This document shows positions 50,655-64,000 of a stretch of DNA of 64,000 nt, one piece after another (position 1 is the stretch's first letter; every line of letters begins with the position of its first letter). The stretch is from Paraescarpia echinospica (lineage: Eukaryota; Annelida; Polychaeta; Sabellida; Siboglinidae). A model generated the notes under the pieces. That model ran no database searches. It saw only the letters and a program-made list of their open reading frames with translations, and was not told where the DNA came from. The DNA lies in contig CM034537.1 in assembly GCA_020002185.1 (NCBI GenBank), forward strand, positions 67,791,819-67,855,818, in the 5' to 3' direction. The position numbers and the translations under genes were made by a program.

Positions 50655-51830
50655 GCTTCGTTACGTCGTAATAGGCGAGCACTGGCGTTGACGACACCAG
50701 CTGCTTCAGCTTATTGAACGCATTCTCCTGGTCGGGATCCCATGCCCAGACCGCATCTCCTTTGAGCAGATCATTCAACGGACGAGTGGCGACATGCAAG
50801 TCCGGTAAGTACGCACCCAAGTAATGGACCATACCGAGAATCTGCTTCAGAAGTGGCACAGACGTCGGACGAGGCAATTTCGTTACGGCCTCGACCTTTT
50901 CGTGGTCTGCTACGACGCCGTCTGGCGTAAACTTATGACCAAGGAACGTAATTTCCTTTTGACCATAGTGACACTTATCCTCGTTTAGCTTTAGGCATGC
51001 TGCCCGAAGCACTTTAAGGACTTCCGCGAGGCGCGTCTCGTGCTCGGCCTCGTCTTTCCCATACACTAGAATGTCGTCCATGTATGCTATTGTGCCCTCG
51101 AGGTCGCGAGGATTTCGACCATCTTCCTCATGAAGATCTTCGGGGCAGAGGTAATCCCGAAGGGCAGTCGCTTGTAGCAGTAACGACCGAAGGGCGTTAT
51201 GAACGTCGTCAGCTCGTGGCTTGACGACTCAAGAGGGATTTGGTAGAAACCGCTCTCGGCGTCCAATGACGAGAACACCGTAGCACGCGACGTCACGTCC
51301 TCCAGGGTGGGTAGGATGTACCTCTCCATACGCACATGCTGGTTGAGCTTTTTCAAATCGACACACAGTCGGACCTTCCCCGACTTTTTTACGACAGGCA
51401 CCATGGGAGCACACCACGGCGTTGGCTGTGTGATAGCCTCAATAACCCCTGCAGATACCAGACGGTCCAATTCCTCCTTGACCTTGGGGAGAATTGGGAT
51501 AGGCACTCTGCGGGCGACTGTGAGGGCTGATGGCAGCGCGTCTTCCTTCAGGATGATCCTCACCGGCTCTGTTTTCAGACAACCGACGCCGTCTGTAATA
51601 GTTTTCTGACGAGACTCATTCGCGAAGCAACCCCACGACTCCGCAAACTTGAACGATTTGAAAATGTTCTCGGCTTGTCTGCCCATGGCGTATATGAGCG
51701 ACGCAACTTGCACCTCTGGATCGTGTTTATGCAGTGACGTTGCGATCCTGAACCGCATAAACCGCTCTTTCCATTCCAGCCATTTGGACGGGGCGTCGAA
51801 TGACATCGACTCTGGCGGGTTAAATTTCGG
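50655..51830 (-). mobile_element. Ty3/gypsy remnant, gag-RT fusion by internal deletion
   Basis: On the minus strand from about 51830: KFNPPESMSFDAPSKW and LEWKERF are the N-terminus of a gypsy-type gag. The frame then passes directly into pol (PWCAPMVPVVKKSGKVRLCV, FSSLDAESGFYQI, LPFGI), with no nucleocapsid or protease, so about 1 kb or more is deleted. A frameshift near 51095 separates this from YMDDILVYG and the rest of the RT (HKFTPDGV, then LAYYDVTKP). Similarity stops near 50655 before RNase H; integrase and the 3' LTR are absent. It is a dead copy. Confidence 0.92.
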
Positions 51831-51945
51831 CTTTTTATTTTCCGTTCAAATTTATTGACTGACCGTACAAATTCGCTGATCGTTCGAATTCACTGACTGA
51901 CCGTTGACGACGGACTGTCGACTGACTGTGAACTGGTAAGGTTTA

Positions 51946-51962
51946 CTAACCCGCTGCCACCA
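51946..51962 (-). other. Gypsy primer-binding site
   Basis: The minus strand reads TGGTGGCAGCGGGTTAG immediately after the LTR end, the position and TGG start expected of a tRNA primer-binding site. The primer tRNA is not identified. Confidence 0.7.
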
Positions 51963-52123
51963 TGTAGTGATTCTGACATGTAAAGACGACAAGACAACTT
52001 AGTAGAACCACAAAATTATGTATTCAATTCGAGCCCATCTGACAGACAAGATGGAGTCATTCACATGTCATGTTGTTTAGTTACTCGCTAGATGGCGTAC
52101 TGTCTTAGGTAGCGCTCATTACA
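51963..52123 (-). mobile_element. Gypsy 5' LTR
   Basis: The minus strand starts TGTAATGAGCGC at 52123 and ends CACTACA at 51963, abutting the primer-binding site. This gives a 161-bp LTR with near-matching TGTAATG/CACTACA ends. The partner 3' LTR was not found, so the boundaries rest on the terminal inverted ends and the primer-binding site. Confidence 0.7.
52085..52096 (+). promoter_or_regulatory. CTCF-like word inside gypsy LTR
   Basis: TCGCTAGATGGC matches 10 of the 12 CTCF core positions but not the following three. It lies within the LTR, so other copies of the family would carry it too. Weak. Confidence 0.2.
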
Positions 52124-53011
52124 GGTATCACCCTGTATATTGCAGGCTGGTAGCATGGATGCTTTTGGTATTGCGTTTCGAAGGAAAGCATTTTCTTGAA
52201 TTTGTGTCAAATGTAAACGTTTCAGCCGAAACCTCCTATCTATCGGACTGGCATCGGAGACGAGATAGCGGTGGGGGTGTGTGGGGGGTTGTTGTTGGAC
52301 ATTGTTTCCATAAGTTTTCAGGAGTTGCACTCAACCCGCGGGTGCTGTCGTACATGACGTGGGAAGACGGGTGCTATTAGTTATTTGGTCGCGGTGACGT
52401 TCCGTCCATAGTACCCCAGCATATGGGCCTGCATTTTCATGTGGATCATACAGCAATGCGTGATTTGGTTACGCCCGTGGCCTACATATTATTCCGAACA
52501 TACAATTTCTAGGCATTTCAAATAAAGCGCTCTGCCTGAACGAACGTTTTTGAAATAGAAAAATCTGGGTAGGAAATAGCTATAGGATATAAAACCGATC
52601 AATATTAAACTGAGTTAGAGAAATGGTCTTTACAGTTGCACGCGGGTTAAATAATGTCCAATGTCCTGAAGACAGCCACACGAGGGCTGCTTTTGACGAA
52701 CATACGGTATCGAGTCTTAGTCGTACGTGGACCTTTGCCCTTCGGGCCGCGGATGCCGGGTAGATGTCGAGCATTAATGTCAGTCCGGATGGATACGACG
52801 CCTATGGTCTTGGCAACCATGTCACAACATCTTAATCCGGCGGTGGCAGTCCTACACATTTAGCAAATTTTGTGTAACGTTACAATTAGAAAACGAGTGC
52901 ATTGTCGGACCTATTTATTACTATTTAGTTAAATAACGGTTATTTACTAGAACATGTCGTAGTGTTATGAATCAAACTGACCAGATAAAGCAACCACTCG
53001 TGCTACACGGA
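52124..53011. other. Spacer; no gene seen
   Basis: Unique sequence. An antisense-compatible frame pair around 52650-52860 is open on both strands but has no recognisable domain. Confidence 0.45.
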
Positions 53012-53180
53012 CATCGTTGGTGCGTTTTAACCAACGCCAATGGTGGGTTTTAACTAACGTCGGTAGTAGGTTTTTAACTAACGTCGGTGGTGCGTTTTAA
53101 CTAACATCGGTAGTAGGTTTTTAACTAACGTCGGTGGTGCGTTTTAACTAACATCGGTAGTAGGTTTTTAACTAATGTCG
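53012..53180. repeat. 27-28 bp minisatellite, about six copies
   Basis: Alternating units of the type cggtggtgcgttttaactaa and cggtagtaggtttttaacta give a 27-28 bp monomer and a 55-bp dimer period. Confidence 0.92.
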
Positions 53181-53754
53181 GATAGACTAATGGATCACGT
53201 ACCGATAAGACGCTAATTATTATAGATGGTTCCGAATTCGCATCTGGTCAGATATGGTGGTTTCAGACGCGCGTATTGTCAGTAGGCCAACGAAACAAAA
53301 CGTGAGCGAAATGGTAGACGGCGGTAATGCGTTGTTGATGGAACGAAACCAGATTGAACTGTTCGACGATGATACTGCAATGGACTGCGACACACAGACA
53401 ACGCGAAGCGTGTTGCTGATAGTCCGACAGGTAGCGGCGAGGAAAGTAGGCTTATATGGATCACGGGGGTAAGTTGAAACACTTACGATGACATAAATAA
53501 TTTGAAACTCTAATTTTACGTACACGCAGGTATTAGCTTCCGAATATCTGTCATATACACATTTAGGAAGAATATTTTACATGTTTAATCGGCATAACCA
53601 ATATTTGGCGACTACAATGAGAACCTCTCACTTGTTTAAAGGAAACAGAGCTAGTTGAATTAGATGACGTGGTTTGTTGAAACACTTATTATATACCATT
53701 CAGGTACTCCAGTTGTATACATTTACACAACATATTATTAACATATTGTTTGAT

Positions 53755-53812
53755 AACACGCACACGCATCCACACATACACACACACCTACACACACACA
53801 CTCACACACATA
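53755..53812. repeat. CA-rich imperfect microsatellite
   Basis: An interrupted cacaca run with catac, cct and ctc interruptions. Confidence 0.85.
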
Positions 53813-56214
53813 GACCATTGGCGCCCTCATTTTTCGGAGGGTTCACGAACGCGACAAGTATCTAAAACCCACACCACTAGTGCTGACTAACTATGCCGTA
53901 TTGATGCCACGGCGAAGTGATGCAGGCGAGACACATTTCACAGAAACGAATTCTGCTTAATACACGTGATACTTCAATGTCAAGCATTCGATATTTTATC
54001 TGACTGATGTGGCATCACCTACAGCAATAGACTATCACAATTTGCAACGCCACATGCAACTGGCTGGTGTCTTGGCTTCAGGCTGGAGGAACGAGACACC
54101 TTATCTTTTCAGTAAGTAGAACCTGCGTGCGGTGGTAATCACCCCTTCTCGGGAGAAACCGCATTGACTGCGCATCCCAACAGCAGGGAGGACACCGACA
54201 AGCCCCTTCCAGCTGAGATGTTCATCAACTGTACGTGTTGCCACACCAAGCAGAACACGAGGATGTTTTGGTAGCGTGTAACTCCGTAGTGTTGGTTGCC
54301 GAGGTCGAACGCCAGATCTCTGATCTCAATAATCGGAGTTGTGAGGCGATATGTGTGAAGATGGCCACCATTTCAGAAATTGTGTGACGATGTTGCTTCT
54401 GACAATACAACGAACCTACCCTAAAATAACACATGGCGCTCTGGTGGACTGATACCTTAAATTAACACTCATCCATTGATACACTGTTTGTCGACTAATC
54501 CCGCATCCACGGCAATGCTTGTCTTGCCAACACGAACGCATACTGTTTGTTTGTATTGAAATCAAACGGTAACATTGTGCACAGAACGGAATTGCTTGAC
54601 TGGCTTTTAGCTACAACAACACAATCACAATGGAGACTTCAGATGCTGATTGTTGTCGACAGTAGGTTCGACTGTTACCGGCAGATGGCACCACTGACAG
54701 GATGACTACGGTGGGGCTACCTGAGACGGTACGTGTATACCTATTGTTAGGGGCCATCCATAAAGAACGTCCCGCTATTTTTGGACATTTCTGAGATATT
54801 GCCATCCGATATGATCTCGCTTAGCATATAAACAACGCTTATCATTACATGTCCAGATGACGGCAATGTGGTAAAGACGATCCGATCCGTCTGACATGCT
54901 GGCCTTTGTAGCTATGAATGTTCTCCCGACGTTCTGGTTGAGGGCGTGACATCGGAATAGTCGATAATTATAGCCCTAGAGATTGATAATTAATTGAATA
55001 TGATTAAATGTAATAATTTATCATTACAACGACATCAGTAATGTAATGGGTAATTCACCCATATAACTATTTATGTCAAATCTTCCAACCCTTCCAATAT
55101 ATGGCAGCAAGGAGATTTCCCACTTTTTGCCAGTGTTTCAAATCTACTGATTTCCCTCTTTTATTTAAACATAGACGTTCTGCTTTTATCAGAGTTAACT
55201 TCACAGTTATTCGTAGATTTCCAGGGTTTTTGGCTTGATGCAATTTACATTCGTCCAACATTGATGTCTATGTAAGAAACATTAATAAAGTTTGGAAATC
55301 GCTTTATTTGCACATGTTCACGTGTTTTTGGGGATGGTCTGAGATCGCGCGTAATTCGAGAAAAGGCATAGATAACGCCAAAAATGGAACATTGTTCAAC
55401 CTTCGTTTTGAGATCCCGAGCATGGGTTGGTGGGTGTGGGTGGCGGGTTCCGGTATTCGCATGCGAAAACTTTGGATGTCTGCTATATATACATTATAAT
55501 TTCCATTTAATAGTTCCGTTTAAGTGTTTAATTTGTTTAACCTGTGACTTGTCGGGGATGACCTTCGTGTTGTCGCTGCATAAAGCCTGGACCTTTCTCT
55601 TTTAAAAGAGAGCACCACAGCTGTCGGTTTGAAGCCCGTCTGGTACTGGTATCCCAGGTTACGCTGCATATTTTTATCATCCTTTCCACGGTCTTTCCCA
55701 GAGCGGGCTGCGCCTGGGGACATTCTGTACAATACTAGTCTTTATCTGTGCCGCCAGCAGTGGTGTACATCCGTTTTACGCACAGCTTTTCATTTGCGAT
55801 CTTGTTTGACCAAATTACCACATAATCTTCCGGAGACACCTGCCGTAGAAGGTCTCCAGCTTGTCTGTGAGTCTGGCTATCTCTGTGTGGTACTCTCAGA
55901 CCTGCAACAAAGTAAAGCGAGTACGATACTCTCGTAGAGTCTCAGTTATTTTATGTCTCCTCTTCGTTACCTCCACATGGTCTGGTGGCCATGTTGATTC
56001 TTGCTTTTGTCTTAATCGCCGTATGTTGTAATGTACATACTCCCAAATTTCTTCCCGGAATATGAGCTCAGAGGCGCAACATACAAGAACGATTGGTCAA
56101 AATCGTTAACAGGGACAAGCAAGAGTCACCAATAGAGCAAGTGACCGCTGAAGAAAAATAAGTCTTGAGTTTTGTTTTAACGAAAGATAGTTTCAGATGA
56201 TTTTAAAGTGATAG
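53813..56214. other. Spacer; no gene seen
   Basis: 2.4 kb without recognisable coding, RNA or repeat families. A CTCF-like word lies at 54678-54692. Short open frames (up to about 100 codons, for example 55629-55937) lack motifs. Confidence 0.5.
54678..54692 (+). promoter_or_regulatory. CTCF-like motif
   Basis: CCGGCAGATGGCACC matches 14 of 15 positions of CCASYAGRKGGCRSY. Binding is inferred only. Confidence 0.3.
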
Positions 56215-57080
56215 ATGATTAGAGTTGATTCGAGATTATAAGTGAAGCTACAGAAAAAGCACGTTTGCCAATGTTAAGTTTGGTTTTAGGAAAAAAGTTA
56301 AACCCATGATGTGAGATTCCTGGGGATATCGAAAAAAACGAAGGAGACTAAATAAATAGGATGGGTGTTGTGTGGAAAGGGCAGGGTATGTGATAGTGGC
56401 TAATTTGAATTTTATGCGATATGCAACTGGAAGCCAGTGTAACTGTCTAAGTAGGGGCAGTGATGATGAAAACATGGGCTTTAAGTACCACACCTGCTAA
56501 ACAGTTTGTTGGAATTTAGATAAGTGAGTTGCAGTAGTCAAGGCAGATGGTAATTAGATATACTGATATTGTTTTAGCAGTAGATAAAGACAAATGACGC
56601 CGAATTCGTCGGAAATCATGTATATGGTAAAACAGGATTTACATACTTGAGAAATGTTCTGGTGAAAGCTGAAATCACTGTCAAAGACAACACGGTATCT
56701 GATAGTGATGTATCATTACCAAGCCATTTAAATGGAACGTAGTTAATAACCTTGTTTCGTTGTTGTTTTGTGCCAATAATAATTTGATTAGTTTTATCTG
56801 GATTTAGCTTCAATTTACTTGCTTTCGTCCACAGCGAGATGTCAGTGAGACAGTCATTTAAAGTTGATAGAGATGTCTGTGTATCAGTTGGTGAAAGTGA
56901 TCTATACACCTGTGTGTCGTCAGCATACAAATGATGATTGTTATTATGATTAGTAATGACTCGACTAAAGGATGTAATGTATAAGCTAAACAGAACAGGG
57001 CTAAGGACGGAACCCTGTGGGACACCAAATGGAAGATGTTCTTGACAAGACAGTCAGCCAGCTATATTAATACTTTGGTA
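56215..57080 (-). mobile_element. CR1/L2-like LINE fragment (LINE-B), strongly decayed
   Basis: The minus strand reads [18 protein letters not shown] around 57030, then [20 protein letters not shown] and [18 protein letters not shown] (56616-56930), then LLRQLHWLPVAYRIKFKLAT (56248-56493). These are the RT box 4-5 region and the L2-type LHWLPV motif. Several frameshifts and missing segments show an old 5'-truncated copy. Confidence 0.85.
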
Positions 57081-58750
57081 TCGGTCTGAAAAATATGAAC
57101 TAAAATGCTGCTCCATAATGTTTTATTCATATCCCACCAAGTGCATTTCACGAATTAACTATTAATCCAGATTTGTCTAGGGGCTAGAGTCAAACCTTCT
57201 GTGATAGCTATAAACACAGGTTGTCCAAGCCCTGGCTTTGAAGTGAAGCGACGCCTTACGATGTAAAAACTGCGCTTCTGAACGCCTTCAAAAATCCCTA
57301 ATATGATGTTTTATTCAATGACGTTTGAGATCAATCCCTTGTGCGTTGACTCCTGGTTATAATCTGTAGGATAGATCAGCTCCGCCCGCGTCCGTCTACG
57401 GGTAATTGATGTCTTGTACAATGGCGCGTGGTTAAAGAACGGTTTGTAAAATACGCGTGGACCACGACGGGGACGTCTCCCTTTTGGAGATTCCTGTCTA
57501 AGGTCTGGCACAGATCCTAAAACCGGAAAAACCCTCAACCAATTTCCAAAACCCCAGCCAGTGGCTGCCGTGTTCAACTGATGTGACATGGTGACCAAGA
57601 CATTACTCCTCATACTGGCCAGTTCTGATATCCACACTATCATTAATTTACAGTAATACATGTTCCGCTCACTGAGTGTCACCACTGTAGCGATTATGTT
57701 CCCCGCGATACGTGGTGACGACATCATCCATTCATTAGTAATGCTAGACATTTCTGGACTATTCGAAATTACGCCACCACTCTCCATCTAGGAAGTCAAC
57801 GCCTACAATACATGCACTAGAAACTCTTTGTGTCAATCTCCAACATGCAGCTGCACACCACCATTTTTTCGGCACGACCATCTCCAGAATCAACCTGCCG
57901 TGCTCCCTCGTCACGAATAAGGGGTAAGTTCAATGATGCCACATCACGACAGTGCTTCTATCTGTAATGCGCAGCAAAATACTTACGTGGCCTTTGTGTG
58001 TTCTTTGGACAGCCTACTGTGCCACTCATTCTTCATCCTCGATCTGTATTACATATTCAAATGTATTCACATAACGACACATCAGTTGTATACACCCAGT
58101 CGTGTTAGAGTGCCAGTAGCATTAAATGATATAGATCGCGGATTCATTTATAAGAGTATTAGACGCACAAGGCTGTTCTTGCCCTCTACTAAGTTTCGTA
58201 GAGGGGGTTCGTTTTTCGACATTTTGAGATCTTAAATTGATTTCCGGTAATTCCGTTTTCAACATAAAGTGTATTGATAGGGGCTATGTATACTGTTTAA
58301 ATACATTTGAAAATAAATGATCATATATACAGGAGTATATTCATATATTTCTTCTTCCCGACATTCCTTTTATAAAGTGGTGAAGCCGGCTAGTCCTCGT
58401 GTAGCTGCTTTACGTTAGATGGTTTTCTTCACTGCGAATCGTATCTCAATTTTCCCTCCACTTTTCCATCACCTCCTCCTATTTGATTGTATCCCACATA
58501 ATTCAATATTCCCATTTTAAATGTGATCTGGCCCTTTTCCTGCGGCTTCATTATTTTCACCGCCTCTGCTCTTTCTGGCAGTCGGCATGCCTCCAGCCAC
58601 AACAAGTTTTCCACCACCAACACCAATAGCAACATTGCTTGAATTCTGTCCAAGCAACATGACGTTCAACTCGTCTCGCTGTCGTCAAAACGCACATTTC
58701 TTCATCTTCTCCATGCTCGTACTCAGTCCAGAAGTCTCGAACGTTTCCTC
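57081..58750. other. Spacer; no gene assigned
   Basis: A 158-codon minus frame at 57311-57787 (PKGRRPRRGPRVFYKPFF within) is open, but has no recognisable family, splice context or promoter, and I leave it unassigned. Minus-strand sequence at 58429-58653 may be the decayed 3' part of the adjacent LINE fragment. Confidence 0.4.
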
Positions 58751-59470
58751 CTACTCATTCAGCACTTCTTCTAATCCATGTATACTTATGGTCAGATCGT
58801 CTGAATAAATGATCTTACAACACATTTCAAGTTCCTGCCATCGGGATTCTATTCTTTTCCATGTACGGTGTGGACGCGGGCAGGATGCTTTTGAATTCAT
58901 AAAATGCCCAAGAAGTGTATGCAAAATTCCTTTGTAAAAAGGCATAACAAGCATTATCTTATCTTATTTCGTGCTGCTCTTCCTGCAGGTTAGGCATAGC
59001 TCCATCACCGCGATGAACATCTGTGAATTAAGTGCACTTCCATGCCTCAAACAAATGTTAACTTGCAATGTGTCCGTCAAAGTACTCTTAATTTCGTCCT
59101 CTCCTACGTAGATTCCACCTTCCGCTTCCGGCACTCTCACCGGTCTCTACGTAGCTGTCGCCATCTTTATCAGACACGTGTCGTAAATCTCCTCTGTCCA
59201 CAAATATCAGTGTCACATTTCCTATCAAATATGCAACCTTTTTACAACTAGCAATAAAACAACTCATTGGTCGTCCCTCTTCCCATTCTGAACCCAAACG
59301 ATTGTTCTTTTCCTAATTCCGTATTCCATTTTGAACAGGATTCTTTCCCCAACATCTTCTCGAGCAGTTCATAGCTCGACTTTTGAATTCTGATGCCTCG
59401 ATATCGGCGGTCTCTCGGAAATACGGTTGTATTCGGACAGTTTGTGTTACTGTCGTGCATTCATAGTTAT
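58751..59470 (-). mobile_element. Non-LTR reverse transcriptase remnant (LINE-C)
   Basis: The minus strand reads RYRGIRIQKSSYELLEKMLG and FGFRMGRGTTNELF (59250-59460), equivalent to the NYRGI and QFGFR.GR.T motifs of LINE reverse transcriptases. Further on comes CCKIIYSDDLTISIHGLEEV (near 58800), equivalent to the YADD box. Stops and frameshifts are frequent. The motif style differs from the CR1/L2-like copies, so it is another LINE clade, unresolved. Confidence 0.55.
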
Positions 59471-60502
59471 CATTTCTAGTATCAGCATAGGCTGTCATGC
59501 AAAAGCGGAACTATAAGTAACATCTGGCGATGTACATCACTGAATCGGCAACCACGGCGCAAAGCATTGTCTTGAAAAACAGAATGATGCCTAGTGATGT
59601 CTAAAATCGTTTTTTTCGTAAACAGATGAAACTGTCTCGACATCACAACTGCGCAACGACGTAAAACTGATTAATTACTAGTTTGGTGCGGGCCTTTCAG
59701 TCGTACGTACGACGTCAAAGGGCATGAACGTGTTTTATCGCACGTTTTAGGTGTGGACTACACTTGCATAAATGCACGAAGATCCGCAGAACAAGAATCA
59801 AACCCCGTGAGAGTCGTCCGAGGACACATGACCGACCCTTGGCCGACGACATCCTCGTTCCGAGGGACCGCCGACGACGACGACAAGGCGATCTGCAGGA
59901 ATGATTGTTCGCGAACATCGACAGAAAAAGATGAGACGTCGGATTCGTTCATGTTGGCGAAACTGCGGCTTGATGGGATTGTCATATTAGTAGAATAATT
60001 ATTGGACCTTATAATAACTAAGGCGCAAAAATCAGTGTATTTTAATTTTTAGGTAACCATGGTCAGGAGGAGAGTAAACTCATTTCGCATATCATAGCAT
60101 TTAATTGGCAAATCACACCTCCTCCTTCCCTTAACAGGGTTTTAAGATTGGGTGGCCGGCTTGCAGATTCCCTCCATGGCTTACCCGCCGTCATCAACTG
60201 TCGGTAATTTTCAACATTGGGTTCGGTATATTGTATACTCGGACAAAGAAAATGACTGGCTGATTGTAGACGGTGCCCCTTTCTTCATTCGATGTAACAT
60301 TCGATGTAATATGTTGTGGGAAAAATAAAACTTATGCATTAAAATGTGTGTTTGTTTCACACATGCAACAGTTTGTACGAGTTATCCGTGGAGAGGTATA
60401 CATAACAAAGAAGTAACGTAGCGATATTGCTATGTTTGAGGCCCATATTGTGGGTCTACTAGTCCTGCCTCTCGTTCCAACATGCCCCGAAATACTTCGC
60501 GC
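59471..60502. other. Spacer; no gene seen
   Basis: Unique sequence. The open frame 59753-59998 is overlapped by equally open minus frames and has no recognisable motif. Confidence 0.45.
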
Positions 60503-61671
<1,169 letters not shown>

Positions 61672-64000
61672 AATAATAATAATAATATTTATTTTTTATA
61701 GAGCGCAATTTCCAATAAAATGCTCAGAGCGCTGTACAAGAAGCTAATATCATAAAACATTAAAATGTAGCAAAGGTATGTGCACAATAGATATAAAATA
61801 CAAATTTGATATAATAATTATAAAAAATAGAACAATTTTATTTAATTCACTAAAAATAGATAAATAAATATATATATATATATAAAGCTGTTATTTAAAC
61901 ATTATTAAGATATATAAGATACTTTATGTATATATAGAATAAATAATAGATATAATATTTACATATATGCAATCATGGGTAGATAAATAAAATATAAGTT
62001 TAGGAGTAAAATGTCAAAGAAAGTAAAATGTCAACAGCATTCCGCTTTGAACATGTGCGTTTTCAGAGTCCGTTTGAACAGTGTTAGGTTTCCACTACCA
62101 TAATCGAGGTCCTATCACTTCGAATGCACGATCACCAAAACTAACAAGCTTCGTTCGCGGCACGTGTAGCAGATATTGTTGGGACGAACGTGTGCGCCCT
62201 GCAGAGCACTGTCTCTTCAGCATTTTCTCCAGGTACAATGGTCCGGTGCCGTTCAGACATCGATACACATGCATAAGAATCTTGAATTCGATTCGACATT
62301 TCACAGGTATCCAGTGCAGTTCTTTCAGGATTGGGGTAATGTGATCTCGGCGAGGTGTAAGAGTAATGATTCTTGCTGCCATGTTTTGAATGCGTTGGAG
62401 TTTATTCAAATGTTCAAGTGGTAGTCCAGCAAGCAGCGCATTCCCATAATCCAGTCTGGACATGACGAAGGCGTGGACTAATGATTTCGCCGCATCTAAG
62501 GTAAGGTAACGTCTGATACGGCTAATGTTGTGTAGGTGCATGTAGGCTGTTCGGCAGATGGCACAGACATGGTTCGCCATGCCAAGGGATGAGTCGAATA
62601 TGACGCCAAGGTTACGAACATTAGATGATGCGCTCAGAGTTGCATCACCGATGATTATGCGGATATCCTTCATCAGTGGCAAGTTGTGCTTGGTGCCGAA
62701 TACCACGACATCCGTCTTCTGGTCGTTTAGCTTCAGTGAATTGGACCGCAACCATTCCCCTATATGCTCAAGGCAATTACACAGATTGTCTATTGAATTC
62801 ACTTGGTCATCTCCGCCGGGACAAAACGAGACGTAAAGTTGCGTGTCGTCTGCATAAAAATGATAGTCCACCCTGAATTTCTTGATGATGTCGTCGAGCG
62901 GTGAGATATATGCCGTAAAAAGCAACGGCCCAAGCACAGAGCCTTGCGGCACGCCAAACGGCACAGGTATTGGTGAAGATTTGTCACTGCCAATACGCAC
63001 GAGGTGCTGCCGTCCGGACAAGTACGATCTAAACCACTCGAGCGCAGCGCCTGTTACACCAAATCTACGAGTCAATCTACTCAGCAGAATGGCGTGGTCA
63101 ATGGTATCGAAGGCTGCGGTCAAGTCAAGCATGACTAGAACAACAACGTGGCCTCGGTCGACTGCAGACAGAATGTCACTATGCACTTTAAGTAGAGCAG
63201 TTTCAGTGGAGTGATGTTGTCGATATGCGGATTGAAACTGGTTGTGCAAATTATTCTTTTGCATGTGGTCGCCAAGCTGCTTTGCTACAACGCGCTCAAG
63301 CACTTTCGAGACAAATGCCAGATTGGAGACAGGTCGATAGTTTTGCACCAGATTTGGATTTAGTCCATTCTTCTTTATTAATGGCGATATGTAACTGGTC
63401 TTATATTGATCAGGAACGACAGACGATTTCAGTGATTGCATAATTATGCGTGACACGATCGGAAGAAGTTCATCAATTGATTCCCTCACTAGCCAAGTCG
63501 GTGCTGGGTCAAGGTCGCACGATTTTGGTGGTGCGTCCATGACGATTTTCTTTATTCATTCTGTTGTTGGCATGGAGAACAATGACAGTTCACATGTGCA
63601 GTGGTTGTCTAGCGTTCTAGCATTAGTATTCGGCAACTCGCTACGGATATGGCTTGTCTTCTCAGCGAAGAACGTTGCGAATTTCTCCGCATGTGTCGGA
63701 AGCTCTGTGTTATTATTTCTGTGAAGAAGAGTGTTCTCAGCAACAAACAACTGTTTCTGGTCATTTCCAATGTCCCGGATTTTTTCGGAATAGAAAGTAG
63801 TCTTGGCATGTAGCAGCATATCATTTACCAGCTTGCATTGTTCACGAAACATTTGTAGATGAACTTCCAGTTTGGATTTCCGCCATGTTCGTTCTCGCCG
63901 CCTTCTCTCTTGTTTGGCGTCGCGCAGATCAACGTTATACCAGGCTGTATCTGGTCTCAGTCGGACACACTTTTCTAGCAAAGGGGCGTGTGTATCAACG
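61672..64000 (-). mobile_element. CR1/L2-like LINE (LINE-D), runs off window edge
   Basis: Minus strand, 5' end outside the window. The endonuclease-RT linker lies at 63556-63981. One in-frame TGA (63556-63558) precedes a 481-residue RT frame: [102 protein letters not shown]. The frame is broken near 62095 within the C-terminal GPRLW...LFKRTLKTHMFKAE motif by a small deletion. An AT-rich 3' region ends at GCGCTCTATAAAAAATAAA plus (TTA)n near 61672-61705. The thumb lost from LINE-A is present here. It is a recent copy, apparently inactivated by one stop and one deletion. Confidence 0.93.

Noticed and set aside
52647..52863. Overlapping 65-70 codon frames on both strands, thought similar to the frame at 57311-57787
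   Set aside because: Comparison by eye gave only scattered Pro-Lys-Gly and Arg matches, with no consistent alignment in the DNA.
57311..57787. A 158-codon minus-strand frame with a basic patch
   Set aside because: No recognisable family, no splice or promoter context, and it lies among decayed LINE fragments. Left unassigned rather than called a gene.

Overview
This is a stretch of animal nuclear genome, not bacterial or viral. It has spliced genes with GT-AG introns, AT-rich spacers, long micro- and minisatellites and many decayed retrotransposons (CR1/L2-like LINEs, a Penelope-like element, a Ty3/gypsy remnant). A Friend-of-GATA gene and two beta-tubulin genes, in a repeat-rich background, suggest a marine invertebrate. 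A lophotrochozoan such as a mollusc is my best guess, but the sequence alone does not prove it.

Layout. 1-17.3 kb: the 3' part of a FOG/ZFPM (u-shaped-like) zinc-finger gene on the + strand, as five phase-compatible exons. A PR-like domain is split over the first two, then comes a linker exon, one C2HC finger exon, and a 2.9 kb terminal exon with ten more fingers and two CtBP-binding motifs. The 5' exons lie outside the window. Its introns carry 55-bp, 16-bp and 33-bp tandem arrays; the 33-bp array is built from the gene's own exon end and 5' splice site. 17.3-25.2 kb: gene-poor spacer. 25.2-29.2 kb: a near-perfect 100-nt-arm palindrome fused to a 3.7 kb element with 18-bp terminal inverted repeats, filled by about 86 copies of a 39-bp unit. 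29.4-30.1 kb: a LINE 3' end.

30.7-35.6 kb: beta-tubulin gene 1, divergent, with five exons and a long basic Ser/Arg/Gly-rich C-terminus in place of the acidic tail. It also has one extra intron made almost entirely of (GT)n and (GGCA)n, frame-neutral and stop-free. 35.6-41.8 kb: (ACT)n arrays, a minus-strand CR1/L2-like LINE with a frameshift and an internal deletion, and a Penelope-like element whose domain order is rearranged. 42.85-48.8 kb: beta-tubulin gene 2, a canonical four-exon gene with an acidic tail. It shares three intron positions with gene 1, so the two are tandem paralogues. A tRNA-like SINE head lies antisense in its third intron.

48.8-64 kb: no host gene recognised. It holds an internally deleted Ty3/gypsy remnant with one recognisable LTR and primer-binding site, two strongly decayed LINE fragments, a second palindrome with a (TA)n centre beside a long (CA)n tract, and a CR1/L2-like LINE running off the right edge.

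The host genes do not form an operon; they are independent eukaryotic transcription units. FOG proteins are GATA-factor cofactors that recruit CtBP. The beta-tubulins pair with alpha-tubulin in microtubules, and their divergent tails suggest a general isotype and a specialised one.
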